Source: Pseudoalteromonas peptidolytica (lineage in GTDB: Bacteria; Pseudomonadota; Gammaproteobacteria; Enterobacterales; Alteromonadaceae). Taken from it: a DNA stretch of 64,000 nt. The stretch is from assembly GCF_012641745.1 (NCBI RefSeq), contig NZ_WEHZ01000006.1, positions 1-64,000 on the forward strand, read 5' to 3'. Position 1 is the stretch's first letter; the number at the start of each line of letters is the position of its first letter. Of this stretch, positions 45,912-54,379 are shown one piece after another. The notes beneath the pieces were generated by a model. That model ran no database searches. It was given only the letters and a program-made list of their open reading frames with translations, and had not been told where the DNA came from. Both the position numbers and the translations under genes were made by a program.

Positions 45912-47303
45912 ATGACAAAAATGGTTAAATATACTCCCTCCATAGTTGTAGCTGGTATTGCCGCTGCGCTGATGGGTTGTCAGGACAACGGCCCTCAGAA
46001 AGAAAAAGTAACAATAGAAAAAAATCCCTATCCGAGCACGTATAAAGCAGTACCTTCACGATCCACTTTAATTACTAATGCAACTGTGTTAACGGGGACT
46101 GGTGATAAGATTGAGCAAGGTGATGTGTTTATTGTTGACGGGAAAATCCAACAAGTTGGCAAAGATTTGTCCGTCACAGCTGATACCACAATAGATGCAC
46201 AAGGTAAGTGGGTCACGCCCGGCATTATTGACGTGCATTCACATCTTGGTGCTTACCCTAGCCCCAGTGTAGAGTCACACAGTGATGGTAACGAGATAGT
46301 TAACCCAAATACCTCACAAGTTTGGGTCGAACATTCTGTTTGGCCTCAGGATCCCGGGTTTAACCGAGCTCGGGAAGGGGGGATTACTACATTACAGATC
46401 TTACCAGGCTCAGCCAATTTATTTGGGGGTAGAGGGGTTACATTGAAAAATGTGCCAGCACCAACAATGCAAGCGATGAAGTTTCCAGATGCACCTTACG
46501 GCCTCAAAATGGCATGTGGTGAAAACCCTAAGCGTGTATATGGATCAAAGGGCGTCGCACCGTATACTCGTATGGGTAATATGGCTGGCTATCGAGAAGC
46601 GTGGATTGAAGCCGGTGAATACAAGCGCGCTTGGGAACAATATGAAGCAGAATATGCTGCTGGCTTGAATCCAGATGCACCGAAACGTGATATCAAACTT
46701 GATACCTTACGTGGAGTGTTAGACGGCGAGATTTTAATTCATAACCATTGTTATAAAGCTGAAGAAATGGCCATGATGATCGACTTGTCAAAAGAGTTTG
46801 GTTATCACGCAGGGACATTCCATCACGGTATTGAAGCATATAAAGTTGCTGATCTTTTGGCTGAAAATGGTAACTGTGCGGCACTTTGGCCAGATTGGTG
46901 GGGCTTCAAAATGGAAGCGTACGATATGGTTCAGGAGAATGTTGCTATTGTTGATGCAGTGAAGAACTCTTGTGCAGTGGTTCACTCAGATTCAGGTACA
47001 ACTATCCAGCGCCTAAATCATGAAGCATCAAAAGTGATGAATACAGCTAATCAGTCAGGCTTCAATATTAGTGAGCAACATGCTATCAAATGGATCACTG
47101 CCAATGCAGCAAAATCTCTTGGGATCCAAGACAAAACTGGATCGCTTGAGCTGGGTAAGCAGGCCGATGTGGTGATCTGGAACACGAATCCTTTTAGTGT
47201 TTATTCTCAAGCAGAGCAGGTATTTATAGATGGTGGCAAAGTTTATGACCGCAACGATGAAAAATACCAAGCAGTTAGTGACTTTATGTTAGGTCAAAAG
47301 TAA
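45912..47303 (+). CDS. Amidohydrolase family lipoprotein
   Basis: A 463-residue metal-dependent amidohydrolase with a lipoprotein signal peptide (LMGC, cysteine near residue 23). The metal ligands of the TIM-barrel are present: HSH in GIIDVHSHLG near residue 108, histidines in ILIHNHCY and TFHHGIEAYKV, and the aspartate in VVHSDSG near 358. It resembles imidazolonepropionase-like exported enzymes. It forms an operon with the following paralogue, 12 bp downstream. Substrate unknown; a cyclic dipeptide or N-acylated amino acid is possible. Confidence 0.9.
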   Translation: MTKMVKYTPSIVVAGIAAALMGCQDNGPQKEKVTIEKNPYPSTYKAVPSRSTLITNATVLTGTGDKIEQGDVFIVDGKIQQVGKDLSVTADTTIDAQGKWVTPGIIDVHSHLGAYPSPSVESHSDGNEIVNPNTSQVWVEHSVWPQDPGFNRAREGGITTLQILPGSANLFGGRGVTLKNVPAPTMQAMKFPDAPYGLKMACGENPKRVYGSKGVAPYTRMGNMAGYREAWIEAGEYKRAWEQYEAEYAAGLNPDAPKRDIKLDTLRGVLDGEILIHNHCYKAEEMAMMIDLSKEFGYHAGTFHHGIEAYKVADLLAENGNCAALWPDWWGFKMEAYDMVQENVAIVDAVKNSCAVVHSDSGTTIQRLNHEASKVMNTANQSGFNISEQHAIKWITANAAKSLGIQDKTGSLELGKQADVVIWNTNPFSVYSQAEQVFIDGGKVYDRNDEKYQAVSDFMLGQK

Positions 47304-47315
47304 GGAGTTGATGAG

Positions 47316-48545
47316 ATGAAAACCATGAAATTAGCCATGATCACTAGCGCTTTACTTGCTCATTCGGCTGCATTTGCAGAAGTCACTGCAATTACAAATG
47401 CTACTCTACACACCGCGACGGCTGAAGGGGTGATTGAGGGGGCCACGCTACTAATTGAAAACGGTAAAATAAAAGCGATTAATCCAAATAACATAAATGC
47501 TGATGTGACGATTGACGCCAGTGGTAAAATTATCACGCCAGGGTTTATCGGCTCCATGAACCAACTAGGTTTGGTTGAGGTGGGGGCAGTCGCAGCCTCT
47601 CGGGACGCCGGTGATGACGCAGCTGGTATAGACTTTGATGCAAGTACTGCATTTAACCCTCGTAGTAGCTTGATCGCGTACGCAAGAAAGGGTGGTGTTA
47701 CACAAAACTTAGTTACGCCTTGGGGTGGCAAAAGTGAATTCGCAGGGCTTGGCTTTGTGGTTGATTTATCGGGTACGTTTGATAGCGTAACTGATAGGCA
47801 AAGCGCTTTAGTTATTCACTTGGGTGCCAAAAGCGAAGGGTCTCGTGCAAAGTCATTAGATAATGTCGTCAAAAAACTTGCGTCGCACCAAGAAAAGCAA
47901 AATAAAAAGGATGATAAAGACAAAGCTAAACCAACCGCTGAAGAGCAGGTGTTAACTCAAGTGTTAGCGGGCGAAATGCCAGTTATTGCTTCGGTATCAC
48001 GAGCTTCAGATATATTAGAAGTGATTAAAGTTAAGGAGCAGTTTGGCCTTGATCTAATCATTAAAGGTGCTAATGATGCTGTATTAGTCGCTGACGAGTT
48101 AGCTAAAGCTAACGTGCCAGTTATCCTCAGTGCGGTGTCAAATTTACCCTCTAGTTTTGATTCTATGCACGCAAGCCTTGATAATGCTGGAAAGCTAGAA
48201 AAAGCCGGGGTGAAAGTTATTTTGTCCATTGGTGGTGATGGAAGTCACAATGTTTACCAGCTGCGTTTTGATGCAGGTATTGCTGTAGCAAATGGTATGA
48301 GCCATGCTGGCGCATTAAAGGCAATTACTGCAAATCCAGCGGCTGCGCTTGGTATTGATGGTGGTGTAATAGAAGTTGGCAAGCGCGCAGATATTGTGAT
48401 GTGGAGCGCAGATCCTTTTGAATTTAGCACTACAATTGATAAGATCTGGATCAATGGCGAGGAAGTGTCTACCGAGTCACGCCACGATAAACTAAGAGAC
48501 AGATATACGACAGATTCTGATATGCCAAGAGCGTATACGAAGTAA
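47316..48545 (+). CDS. Exported amidohydrolase paralogue with degraded metal site
   Basis: A 409-residue exported protein (signal peptide about 1-21, ending AFAEV) related to the amidohydrolase just upstream. The paired histidines of the metal site are missing: where the partner has VHSHLG this has SMNQLG, and later histidines are replaced too (VSRASDI). It may be a non-catalytic partner subunit, a pairing seen in other Alteromonadales. The C-terminal barrel return (ITANPAAALGIDGGVIEVGKRADIVMW) is well conserved. AAGGAG precedes the ATG. Confidence 0.88.
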   Translation: MKTMKLAMITSALLAHSAAFAEVTAITNATLHTATAEGVIEGATLLIENGKIKAINPNNINADVTIDASGKIITPGFIGSMNQLGLVEVGAVAASRDAGDDAAGIDFDASTAFNPRSSLIAYARKGGVTQNLVTPWGGKSEFAGLGFVVDLSGTFDSVTDRQSALVIHLGAKSEGSRAKSLDNVVKKLASHQEKQNKKDDKDKAKPTAEEQVLTQVLAGEMPVIASVSRASDILEVIKVKEQFGLDLIIKGANDAVLVADELAKANVPVILSAVSNLPSSFDSMHASLDNAGKLEKAGVKVILSIGGDGSHNVYQLRFDAGIAVANGMSHAGALKAITANPAAALGIDGGVIEVGKRADIVMWSADPFEFSTTIDKIWINGEEVSTESRHDKLRDRYTTDSDMPRAYTK

Positions 48546-48562
48546 TATAGTTAAGAATAGCT

Positions 48563-48600
48563 TAAAAAGCCTAAAATCGTCTAAGGTTTTAGGCTTTTTA
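48563..48600 (+). terminator. Rho-independent terminator
   Basis: A 13-bp stem (48564-48576 with 48587-48599) around AAGCCT/AGGCTT and ending in five T, 18 bp after the amidohydrolase paralogue. Confidence 0.9.
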
Positions 48601-49061
48601 AATTATAAATAGCTTTGTATAGCGTTGCTATTTTTCAAACAGGTTATGTACTCGTGAATTCAAGCCCGAAGCGTACTTCTCGTTAAATTAGGCTGCTTTG
48701 CGTAATTCATCGAAATATCACGGCTGATTGCCTAAGCCCTAGGAATTTTCTCGGCCTCGCATTTAGCGCCTGTTCTATGTGCGCAATTTGCTTAAACTTC
48801 CCCCAGTTTGCGCACTTTTTCATTAGCCCGAAAAGCAACTATATAGGCGCCTGTTTCTTTTTTTCACTAGTATATAGCGAAGTTTAGGTTGAGATTAATC
48901 AGGCACCGTCACACTGAGTTGAAATCTCTATCTTAATTATATTGTTGTTTAAAATATAATAATCTAAAATATTTAAAATTCTCTTTTTATTAATGTTGAT
49001 TTTGGTTGTTTTTTAAACTATCCTTGATTTGGTTTTAAAGTAAATATTTAAGGATAAATAT
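48601..49061. other. AT-rich intergenic region before CHxC genes
   Basis: About 460 bp, strongly AT-rich from about 48930 onward. No gene, repeat or known regulatory element was recognised. The promoter of the CHxC cluster must lie here; TTAAGGAT precedes the first start codon. Confidence 0.4.
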
Positions 49062-49355
49062 ATGAAAAGAACATTTGGAATAAATGATTTTATAATCTAC
49101 TTTGCTTTTGCCTTAGTCTTCAGCTGTAATGCTCAGGCTAATTCTGAACTAAACACTGATCTTAAACATAATATGACAGCCTGCCATGGATGTAGCGAAA
49201 GCTATAGTCAATCTGCCGCTAAAAACGCATGGGAACCTGGGGAAAGTGGCACTATTTTCGTATTTAATTACCCAGCAAGAACACTTAAAAAGTATTATGT
49301 ATATTATGAGTGGATCCAAGTTGACCCTACCCTGCGAGTCCCAAAAAAAGAGTGA
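49062..49355 (+). CDS. CHxC-family exported protein, N-terminal part (frameshifted)
   Basis: A 97-residue product with a signal peptide (about 1-26, ending NAQA) and the motif ACHGCSES near residue 42, followed by GTIFVFNYPARTLKKYYVYYE. The same arrangement occurs in 50006-50707 and 50743-51096. It stops at a TGA directly after a run of seven A (49343-49349), and the family sequence continues in the -1 frame in 49352-49960, so this is the front half of a roughly 300-residue protein. The break could be mutation, sequence error or real ribosomal slippage. No function is known. Confidence 0.7.
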   Translation: MKRTFGINDFIIYFAFALVFSCNAQANSELNTDLKHNMTACHGCSESYSQSAAKNAWEPGESGTIFVFNYPARTLKKYYVYYEWIQVDPTLRVPKKE

Positions 49356-49960
49356 GAGCTGAAGTATTATCATCTAGAGAAAGAGAGTATGGGCAAAATA
49401 TTGTTCAAGTCTTTAATGATTTTAAAGAGCGCTCATTAACCTATGAAGTTAACCGAGGCTCTCTCCATACTGATATAGTTGTTAGCTCAAGTCCCTATGG
49501 TAACAACGCTTATGACTTTGTTCGGAGTTCACAAATGCGAGATGAATTATTTGATACGCACTTTCGGCTTGGATATAATAGAGTTTCAACCTTAGTAAAT
49601 AGGATTACTTCTGCTCTTAACATAAAAAGATTTGCGATCTTTTCAGAGAAATTTGATTTTAATATAATTTTTCCAGATGGCTCATACGTAAAAGTTGAAC
49701 CTAACCTACATAGACAAACCTATAACATAGTTGAAGTTAAAGATGGAGACGGCAACACCATCCCTGTCACGCCCCCCAATACACCACAGTATTATCAGCA
49801 TAGGCAATGGGCTCGTTATGAAAATTTCAAAGAGTATATGTCAGAGCTAGGCCTAAGAATGCGACAAGCTGAATTGTCTCGTTCTTGCCCGAGAATAAAG
49901 ACGAGTTGCACTATTTCCTCTGACAATAGTCGGATGACCTGCTTAGCGTCTTGTAGTTAG
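49352..49960 (+). CDS. CHxC-family exported protein, C-terminal part (frameshifted)
   Basis: An open frame of 202 residues with no signal peptide of its own. Its residues continue the family pattern from the preceding frame: AYDFVRSSQMRDEL and IIFPDGSYVKVE match ANDFILTSAMRSSL and LVFTDGSYVLAVE of the protein at 50006. A cysteine-rich tail (SCPRIKTSC..CLASCS) is unique to this copy. The nominal GTG start lies at the overlap with the previous stop codon and lacks a ribosome binding site, so this part is unlikely to be translated independently. Confidence 0.6.
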   Translation: MRAEVLSSREREYGQNIVQVFNDFKERSLTYEVNRGSLHTDIVVSSSPYGNNAYDFVRSSQMRDELFDTHFRLGYNRVSTLVNRITSALNIKRFAIFSEKFDFNIIFPDGSYVKVEPNLHRQTYNIVEVKDGDGNTIPVTPPNTPQYYQHRQWARYENFKEYMSELGLRMRQAELSRSCPRIKTSCTISSDNSRMTCLASCS

Positions 49961-50005
49961 TCAGTGACTTTGTAACTCATTAATATTATATAAAAAGGAA
50001 TAATT

Positions 50006-50707
50006 ATGAATATTAACTTTAAGATCTCATTTGTATTTATCTTGTTTTTCAGTTTTATTTGCCATTCAAGCACAGAGAAAATGAGTAGTAATCAATTTAG
50101 ATTATTAGGTGGTTGCCATGGATGCCAAGATATTGAGGCTAGAAGTGTTGCAATAGAAATATTAGGCATAGGCAATAATGGCATTGTTTTTATTTATGAT
50201 TTTGTAAATAGAAACTTGAGCAAGGTCGAAATTTATCATGATAAAGCGAGTGTTGAGGGTGAGCAAGTTTACATACCGCAATACAGAGTACTTTCATTAA
50301 CTGAAAAAGAGTCAATGGCGCTTGAACCACTAGAATCATTATTTCTGGAAAGCTTGAATTATGGTAGCTATTTGAGCGAATCACCCTACTTGATAGCAGC
50401 TCATCAGGTTGAAGGGGATTGGAGCAAGGATAATGCAAATGACTTTATCTTAACATCGGCGATGAGAAGTAGCTTAAATAAGGAAATTATTGTTAATCTA
50501 AAAAGTCGTATCAAGCCTTTGCTAATTTCAATTAGAGATATTTTGGATATGGATACCAATGAACTTGTAGATTTAAAGCTCCTTCATAAATTAGTGTTTA
50601 CCGATGGAAGTTATGTGCTTGCGGTTGAAAGTGAGCAAAGTGACGGCGAGGATTTTAAAGTACTTAATGCTTACGATAGCCAGCATAACGTGTTGGAAAC
50701 GTACTAA
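50006..50707 (+). CDS. CHxC-family exported protein, intact
   Basis: A 233-residue exported protein with a signal peptide (about 1-21) and GGCHGCQDIEARS near residue 37. The next block, GIVFIYDFVNRNLSKVEIY, is shared with both neighbours. The C-terminal half, with FTDGSYVLAVE, matches the frameshifted upstream gene. I recognise no described family. CHGC is not a heme motif (CXXCH); as CxxC with an inner histidine it could be a redox pair like CPHC of DsbA, or bind a metal. AAAGGAA precedes the ATG. Confidence 0.75.
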   Translation: MNINFKISFVFILFFSFICHSSTEKMSSNQFRLLGGCHGCQDIEARSVAIEILGIGNNGIVFIYDFVNRNLSKVEIYHDKASVEGEQVYIPQYRVLSLTEKESMALEPLESLFLESLNYGSYLSESPYLIAAHQVEGDWSKDNANDFILTSAMRSSLNKEIIVNLKSRIKPLLISIRDILDMDTNELVDLKLLHKLVFTDGSYVLAVESEQSDGEDFKVLNAYDSQHNVLETY

Positions 50708-50742
50708 GAGAACTGATTCCAAATGCTTAATTAGGAGCCAAT

Positions 50743-51096
50743 ATGAAAAAATATCTTTTAGGGCTATTATTAATATTTCTCTCATTAGTGAGCTTTATAG
50801 CATACTGTGGTTTTCAAGCTAAATATAATGTCTTAACCAGCTGTCATATGTGCTCCGATTTAAAAAAACAAAGTGAAGCAATTAGAGCGCATACGGGGCA
50901 ATTAGGAGAAAAGGTTTATGTCTATGACTATAGCTCACGAAGCTTGTCAAAATATCAAATAGCATCTAAGTTGGTATTGACGGACAATGGCGTTGTGGAT
51001 ATTGATTATGCAGTGCCTGAACCATTGTCTATAGATGAACGGTTGGCTCAAGTAATGATTGATAAAGTTTTTGATGGGGTAATTGCTTCAAACTAA
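50743..51096 (+). CDS. CHxC-family protein, short membrane-anchored form
   Basis: A 117-residue protein with an N-terminal hydrophobic segment (about 4-22) that may be an uncleaved anchor, then TSCHMCSDLKKQS near residue 36 and KVYVYDYSSRSLSKYQIA. It corresponds to the N-terminal half of the 50006 protein and stops before the FTDGSYV block, so it is either a natural short form or truncated. It lies 35 bp after the preceding gene with TTAGGAG before the ATG, and the same terminator closes the cluster. Confidence 0.72.
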   Translation: MKKYLLGLLLIFLSLVSFIAYCGFQAKYNVLTSCHMCSDLKKQSEAIRAHTGQLGEKVYVYDYSSRSLSKYQIASKLVLTDNGVVDIDYAVPEPLSIDERLAQVMIDKVFDGVIASN

Positions 51097-51114
51097 TTTT
51101 AACTTATTATGATT

Positions 51115-51153
51115 AAATATGAAGCTTATGGAGTAATAAGCTTCATATTTTTT
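51115..51153. terminator. Bidirectional terminator after CHxC cluster
   Basis: A perfect 15-bp stem (51115-51129 with 51136-51150), six-base loop, T-run on the plus strand and A-run on the other. It separates the CHxC genes from the convergent tus operon. Confidence 0.9.
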
Positions 51154-51164
51154 ATCAAGTATTA

Positions 51165-51494
51165 TCAAATACATTTGGCGGGTTTTGGCAATCCGGCTAT
51201 TTTTGTTGCTTGTTTGGCTGGGCCTTTTGGAAATAGCTTATATAAATAGATGCTATTACCTTTATCTTCGCCTAGTGCCTTAGCCATTGCCTTTACCAGC
51301 ATGCGGATCGCGGGGCTGGTATTGTATTCGAGATAAAAATTTCTTACAAATTCAATGACTTCCCAATGAGCATCTGAAAGCTCAATATTTTCTTCTGCGG
51401 CTAGAAGGGGTGCTAAATCTTTAGTCCATTGAGTATGATCTAGCAAATAGCCTTGTTTATCTGTCTCGATAGTTTGGTTGTTAAATTCTAGCAT
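51165..51494 (-). CDS. tusE: Sulfurtransferase TusE (DsrC family)
   Basis: TusE, 109 residues, accepts sulfur from TusBCD and hands it to MnmA for 2-thiouridine in tRNA wobble position 34. The DsrC fold is clear ([26 protein letters not shown]), and the conserved penultimate cysteine is present in the C terminus KPAKCI. ATG at 51494 is used; a TTG 12 bp upstream is less likely. It is the last gene of tusDCBE. Confidence 0.94.
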   Translation of the reverse strand: MLEFNNQTIETDKQGYLLDHTQWTKDLAPLLAAEENIELSDAHWEVIEFVRNFYLEYNTSPAIRMLVKAMAKALGEDKGNSIYLYKLFPKGPAKQATKIAGLPKPAKCI

Positions 51495-51499
51495 GATGA

Positions 51500-51754
51500 T
51501 TACCAAGTAATTGAATTGTTCATCGTAATGGTCAGCTCAACCCAATCTTTGTCAGAAATAAGCTTTACTCCGGCTTCTGGGACAATACCTCTGGCACTGG
51601 CGCAAGTTTGCAGCATCACCACATTTGCATCCCCAGCTGAGATACGCGTTTGCCCAAAGCAGCCATCATTACATAATAAAATTGTGTCGTGATGGGATAC
51701 AAACTGCAGCTGATTGCATGCTTCGATACTAGAAATAATATGTAGCGTACTCAT
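51500..51754 (-). CDS. tusB: Sulfurtransferase complex subunit TusB
   Basis: TusB, 84 residues, a small DsrH-like subunit of the TusBCD heterohexamer in the tRNA 2-thiouridine sulfur relay. The start MSTLHIISS and the [11 protein letters not shown] segment are typical, and the conserved [10 protein letters not shown] end is present. It overlaps tusC by 4 bp and is 5 bp before tusE. Confidence 0.88.
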   Translation of the reverse strand: MSTLHIISSIEACNQLQFVSHHDTILLCNDGCFGQTRISAGDANVVMLQTCASARGIVPEAGVKLISDKDWVELTITMNNSITW

Positions 51755-52110
51755 AGTGTCACCACAAAGTCATGTTGTTTGATTAACGCAAGGATTTCAT
51801 GTTGATTTTTGATTTCAGTAGCAACAGCAAGGGAGTGTGCCGATACGTTAAACTCCTCCATCGCTGACTGACAGGCATAAACCCGCTCGACATCATAAAT
51901 TTCCAGAGTTTTTAATTGCTTAAACATGTCTTTTAAACTCAGTAGTGGAGCATTAAGGGCTTTCTGGAGCGATAGCACAGCAGAACCGGTAAAAAGCCAA
52001 CTTACTTGTTGATCAATCGCTGCATAGATTAGTGCGACATCGAGCGCTTCTTTCAGACTATTTTGGTCAAATGGACTGGTTTGAGAAATAATTAACACGT
52101 TTTTACTCAT
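51751..52110 (-). CDS. tusC: Sulfurtransferase complex subunit TusC
   Basis: TusC, 119 residues, DsrF-like subunit of TusBCD. NVLIISQTSPFDQNSLKEALDVALIYAAID is the family start, followed by WLFTGSAVLSLQ. It overlaps tusD and tusB by 4 bp each, so translation is coupled. Confidence 0.92.
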   Translation of the reverse strand: MSKNVLIISQTSPFDQNSLKEALDVALIYAAIDQQVSWLFTGSAVLSLQKALNAPLLSLKDMFKQLKTLEIYDVERVYACQSAMEEFNVSAHSLAVATEIKNQHEILALIKQHDFVVTL

Positions 52111-52460
52111 TTAAACTGCATCCACTTATCAGACTTACTCGAGATCATGGCAAACTCCGCAAGGCCAGCAACGGTGAAAGGGCTAACGTCTTCGATGTTA
52201 ACGCCGCGCTTTTCCGCAGCGGTGACACACAGCAACAGGGGGATCCCTTTATCTTTGATGCGTTGCCAAAGTGCGTTTAGTTGCAATTCATCGGAAGCGT
52301 GTATGATATTTTGACTGGCGTGATAAACACCATCTTGGTATAGAAAGATACACGCGATTTGATGGTCACTTTTAATAGCGGCATCGACATACCGTTCTAG
52401 TAAAGTTAACTTTGATTGTGCAGCTACGCCAAAGTGCACTGATATGGCTATTTGACTCAA
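52107..52460 (-). CDS. tusD: Sulfurtransferase complex subunit TusD
   Basis: TusD, 117 residues, the catalytic DsrE-like subunit of TusBCD. The sulfur-carrying cysteine corresponds to C78 in LLLCVTAAEKRG, the same number as in E. coli TusD. It is the first gene of tusDCBE, and the operon lies downstream of a yccA-type gene. Confidence 0.93.
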   Translation of the reverse strand: MSQIAISVHFGVAAQSKLTLLERYVDAAIKSDHQIACIFLYQDGVYHASQNIIHASDELQLNALWQRIKDKGIPLLLCVTAAEKRGVNIEDVSPFTVAGLAEFAMISSKSDKWMQFK

Positions 52461-52470
52461 ATTTTACTCA

Positions 52471-52500
52471 TAAAAAAGCCCCGTAATGGGGCTTATTTTA
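52471..52500 (-). terminator. Rho-independent terminator of yccA-like gene
   Basis: On the minus strand AAGCCCC/GGGGCTT forms a 7-bp stem with a five-base loop followed by TTTTT. It lies between the yccA-like gene and tusD, so some tus expression must come from read-through or a promoter close to tusD. Confidence 0.88.
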
Positions 52501-52514
52501 TCAGAAATTCTGAG

Positions 52515-53180
52515 TTAGTCATCCGACGCACCTAAAAGGGCAAGGATACTGGTAAATAAGTTATAAATACTTAAATACAAGCTCACAGTTGCAAGCACGT
52601 AGTTCGTCTCGCCGCCGTTGATAATTCGGCTTGTATCATAAAGGATAAAGCCAGACATTAATAAAACAACTGCCGCGTTAATTGCCATAAACGCGATGCT
52701 CGATCCAATGAACAAGTTTACTAGGCTTGAGATAATAACCACGATTAAACCAACCGTTAAAAAGCCACCCATAAACGAGAAGTCTTTTTTGGTTGTTAGT
52801 GCATAAGCGGATAAACCAAAGAAAATGAGCGCGGTCGTACCAAGCGCTTGTGCGATTAGCATACCACCGTTTGGTAATGCTGCGTAATGGTTGAGCATCG
52901 GACCTAAACCAAAACCCAGAATACCGGTGAACAAGAAGACCAAACCTATCGCGGATGAAGAATTTGCCTTTTTACCTATTACGAATAACAAGCCAAAAGC
53001 CACAAGTGAACATACAATCCCCGTAATTGGCGGAAGTGCCATTGTCATAGAAATTGCAGCGGTTACGGCGCTAAATGCCAATGTCATAGCCAATAGGAAG
53101 TAAGTGTTTTTCAACACTTTATTGGTTTCCATTGTCGACATTAACGGTTTTGCAGTGTTGTATGAATGATTGAATGCCAT
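52515..53180 (-). CDS. yccA: Bax inhibitor-1/YccA family membrane protein
   Basis: A 221-residue protein with seven membrane helices of the Bax inhibitor-1/YccA type. E. coli YccA binds and restrains the FtsH protease. NKVLKNTYFLLAMTLAFSAVTA near residue 20 and LSLYLSIYNLFTSILALLG near the end are typical. In E. coli yccA is also next to tusE, which supports the assignment. AAGGAGC precedes the start codon. Confidence 0.92.
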   Translation of the reverse strand: MAFNHSYNTAKPLMSTMETNKVLKNTYFLLAMTLAFSAVTAAISMTMALPPITGIVCSLVAFGLLFVIGKKANSSSAIGLVFLFTGILGFGLGPMLNHYAALPNGGMLIAQALGTTALIFFGLSAYALTTKKDFSFMGGFLTVGLIVVIISSLVNLFIGSSIAFMAINAAVVLLMSGFILYDTSRIINGGETNYVLATVSLYLSIYNLFTSILALLGASDD

Positions 53181-53475
53181 GATTCAAGCTCCTTAGTAAA
53201 ACATGCTGTCCCAAAAATAACTCGGACAAGAGTATCAATAGTTATATGTTGGGGCAATGGTTTCTAGATCAATATCGCTGTTAATGTGATTGTATATATC
53301 ATAGTTTCCTTTTAGCTTAAGACATTGAATATTGTGATAAGTTCGCAGAAACACAGTAAACAGCTTAATTTTGATTGCTAATTATCCGAAAGGGGCGAAA
53401 TTTACGCAAACAGTCAAAAAATTTAAAAAAAAGCTTCACAAGCGCAGGGGGATTCTCTATTATTCGCACCGCTGC

Positions 53476-53566
53476 GGAGAGATGGCTGAGTGGTTGAAAG
53501 CACCGGTCTTGAAAACCGGCATACGTTAATAGCGTATCTAGGGTTCAAATCCCTATCTCTCCGCCA
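53476..53566 (+). tRNA. tRNA-Ser(UGA), copy 1
   Basis: A 91-base class II tRNA with acceptor GGAGAGA/TCTCTCC, discriminator G and encoded CCA. The anticodon loop CTTGAAA gives anticodon TGA, and the long variable arm (ATACGTTAATAGCGTAT) is typical of serine tRNAs. Confidence 0.97.
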
Positions 53567-53608
53567 CTTATTTTTGATTTATGCCACAGTGTGTAAATTT
53601 TAGGTTTT

Positions 53609-53699
53609 GGAGAGATGGCTGAGTGGTTGAAAGCACCGGTCTTGAAAACCGGCATACGTTAATAGCGTATCTAGGGTTCAAATCCCTATCTCTCCGCCA
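53609..53699 (+). tRNA. tRNA-Ser(UGA), copy 2
   Basis: An identical 91-base tRNA-Ser(UGA), 42 bp after copy 1, with encoded CCA. The terminator at 53706 closes the pair, so they are probably one transcript. Confidence 0.97.
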
Positions 53700-53705
53700 C
53701 ATTTC

Positions 53706-53731
53706 AAGCCCTCGAATTCGAGGGCTTTTTT
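53706..53731 (+). terminator. Terminator of tRNA-Ser pair
   Basis: AAGCCCTCGAA/TTCGAGGGCTT is a perfect palindrome (53706-53727) followed by T to 53731, 6 bp after the second tRNA. Confidence 0.92.
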
Positions 53732-53880
53732 GTTTCTAGTATCAAGTTTTTCCGCGCTATATTTTCAGCCGTATATACTCGATTAAAATCCCTATTAGAC
53801 CAAAGTCTGCTAGTGCAGGGTCTTGGCTTGTACAATACTCTATCATGTTGAATAAATAATATGTGTAGAGAGTGTTGAAT

Positions 53881-54258
53881 ATGAAACAAGTTGGCAAAGG
53901 GGTAGGGTTTTCTTTATTGTCCCCATTGATCGTGGGCAGTGTACTTGGTATCTACTACAGCTTTACACTCGGTCGCAGTGAGATGTTCTTTAACTTACTA
54001 CTTAGTGCAATTTCGAATGCTTATATCGTTGGTCTTGCCATGTGCCTATTCGTTGTCCCTGGATATATCCTCATGTTTAAGTACAACAAGGTGCAATATA
54101 GCGGTTTGCTAACATTGGGTTTACTTGGTGGTGCGCTATTCAGCTATCTTTTTTCCACACAATCGGGAGTGGGTTTTATTGTTAACGCCTTAATGTCAAT
54201 GCTAGCAGCAGGGCTTTTCTTGTTTGGTTTGCGGGCACGCAATCATAAAACTGAGTGA
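53881..54258 (+). CDS. Small four-helix membrane protein, unknown
   Basis: A 125-residue protein with four predicted membrane helices (about 10-28, 40-65, 73-90, 95-115) and short charged ends. I do not recognise a family. The ATG at 53881 is used; a GTG 9 bp upstream is possible, and the ribosome binding site is weak for both. It stands alone between the tRNA-Ser pair and msrC. Confidence 0.65.
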   Translation: MKQVGKGVGFSLLSPLIVGSVLGIYYSFTLGRSEMFFNLLLSAISNAYIVGLAMCLFVVPGYILMFKYNKVQYSGLLTLGLLGGALFSYLFSTQSGVGFIVNALMSMLAAGLFLFGLRARNHKTE

Positions 54259-54379
54259 TAATTGACCGAGTAGCGTAGCTTTTACAGATAATTAATACTT
54301 TTTCAGTCGAAAAGGTTTTAATTATTTCTCCGAAAGAGTACCTTTAGCTTTTGTCGTTCAATTCGTGAATTTGATGGTA

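Noticed and set aside
50100..50130. CHGC as a cytochrome c heme-binding site
   Set aside because: Heme c attaches to CXXCH; here the histidine is between the cysteines (CHGC), so the order is wrong.
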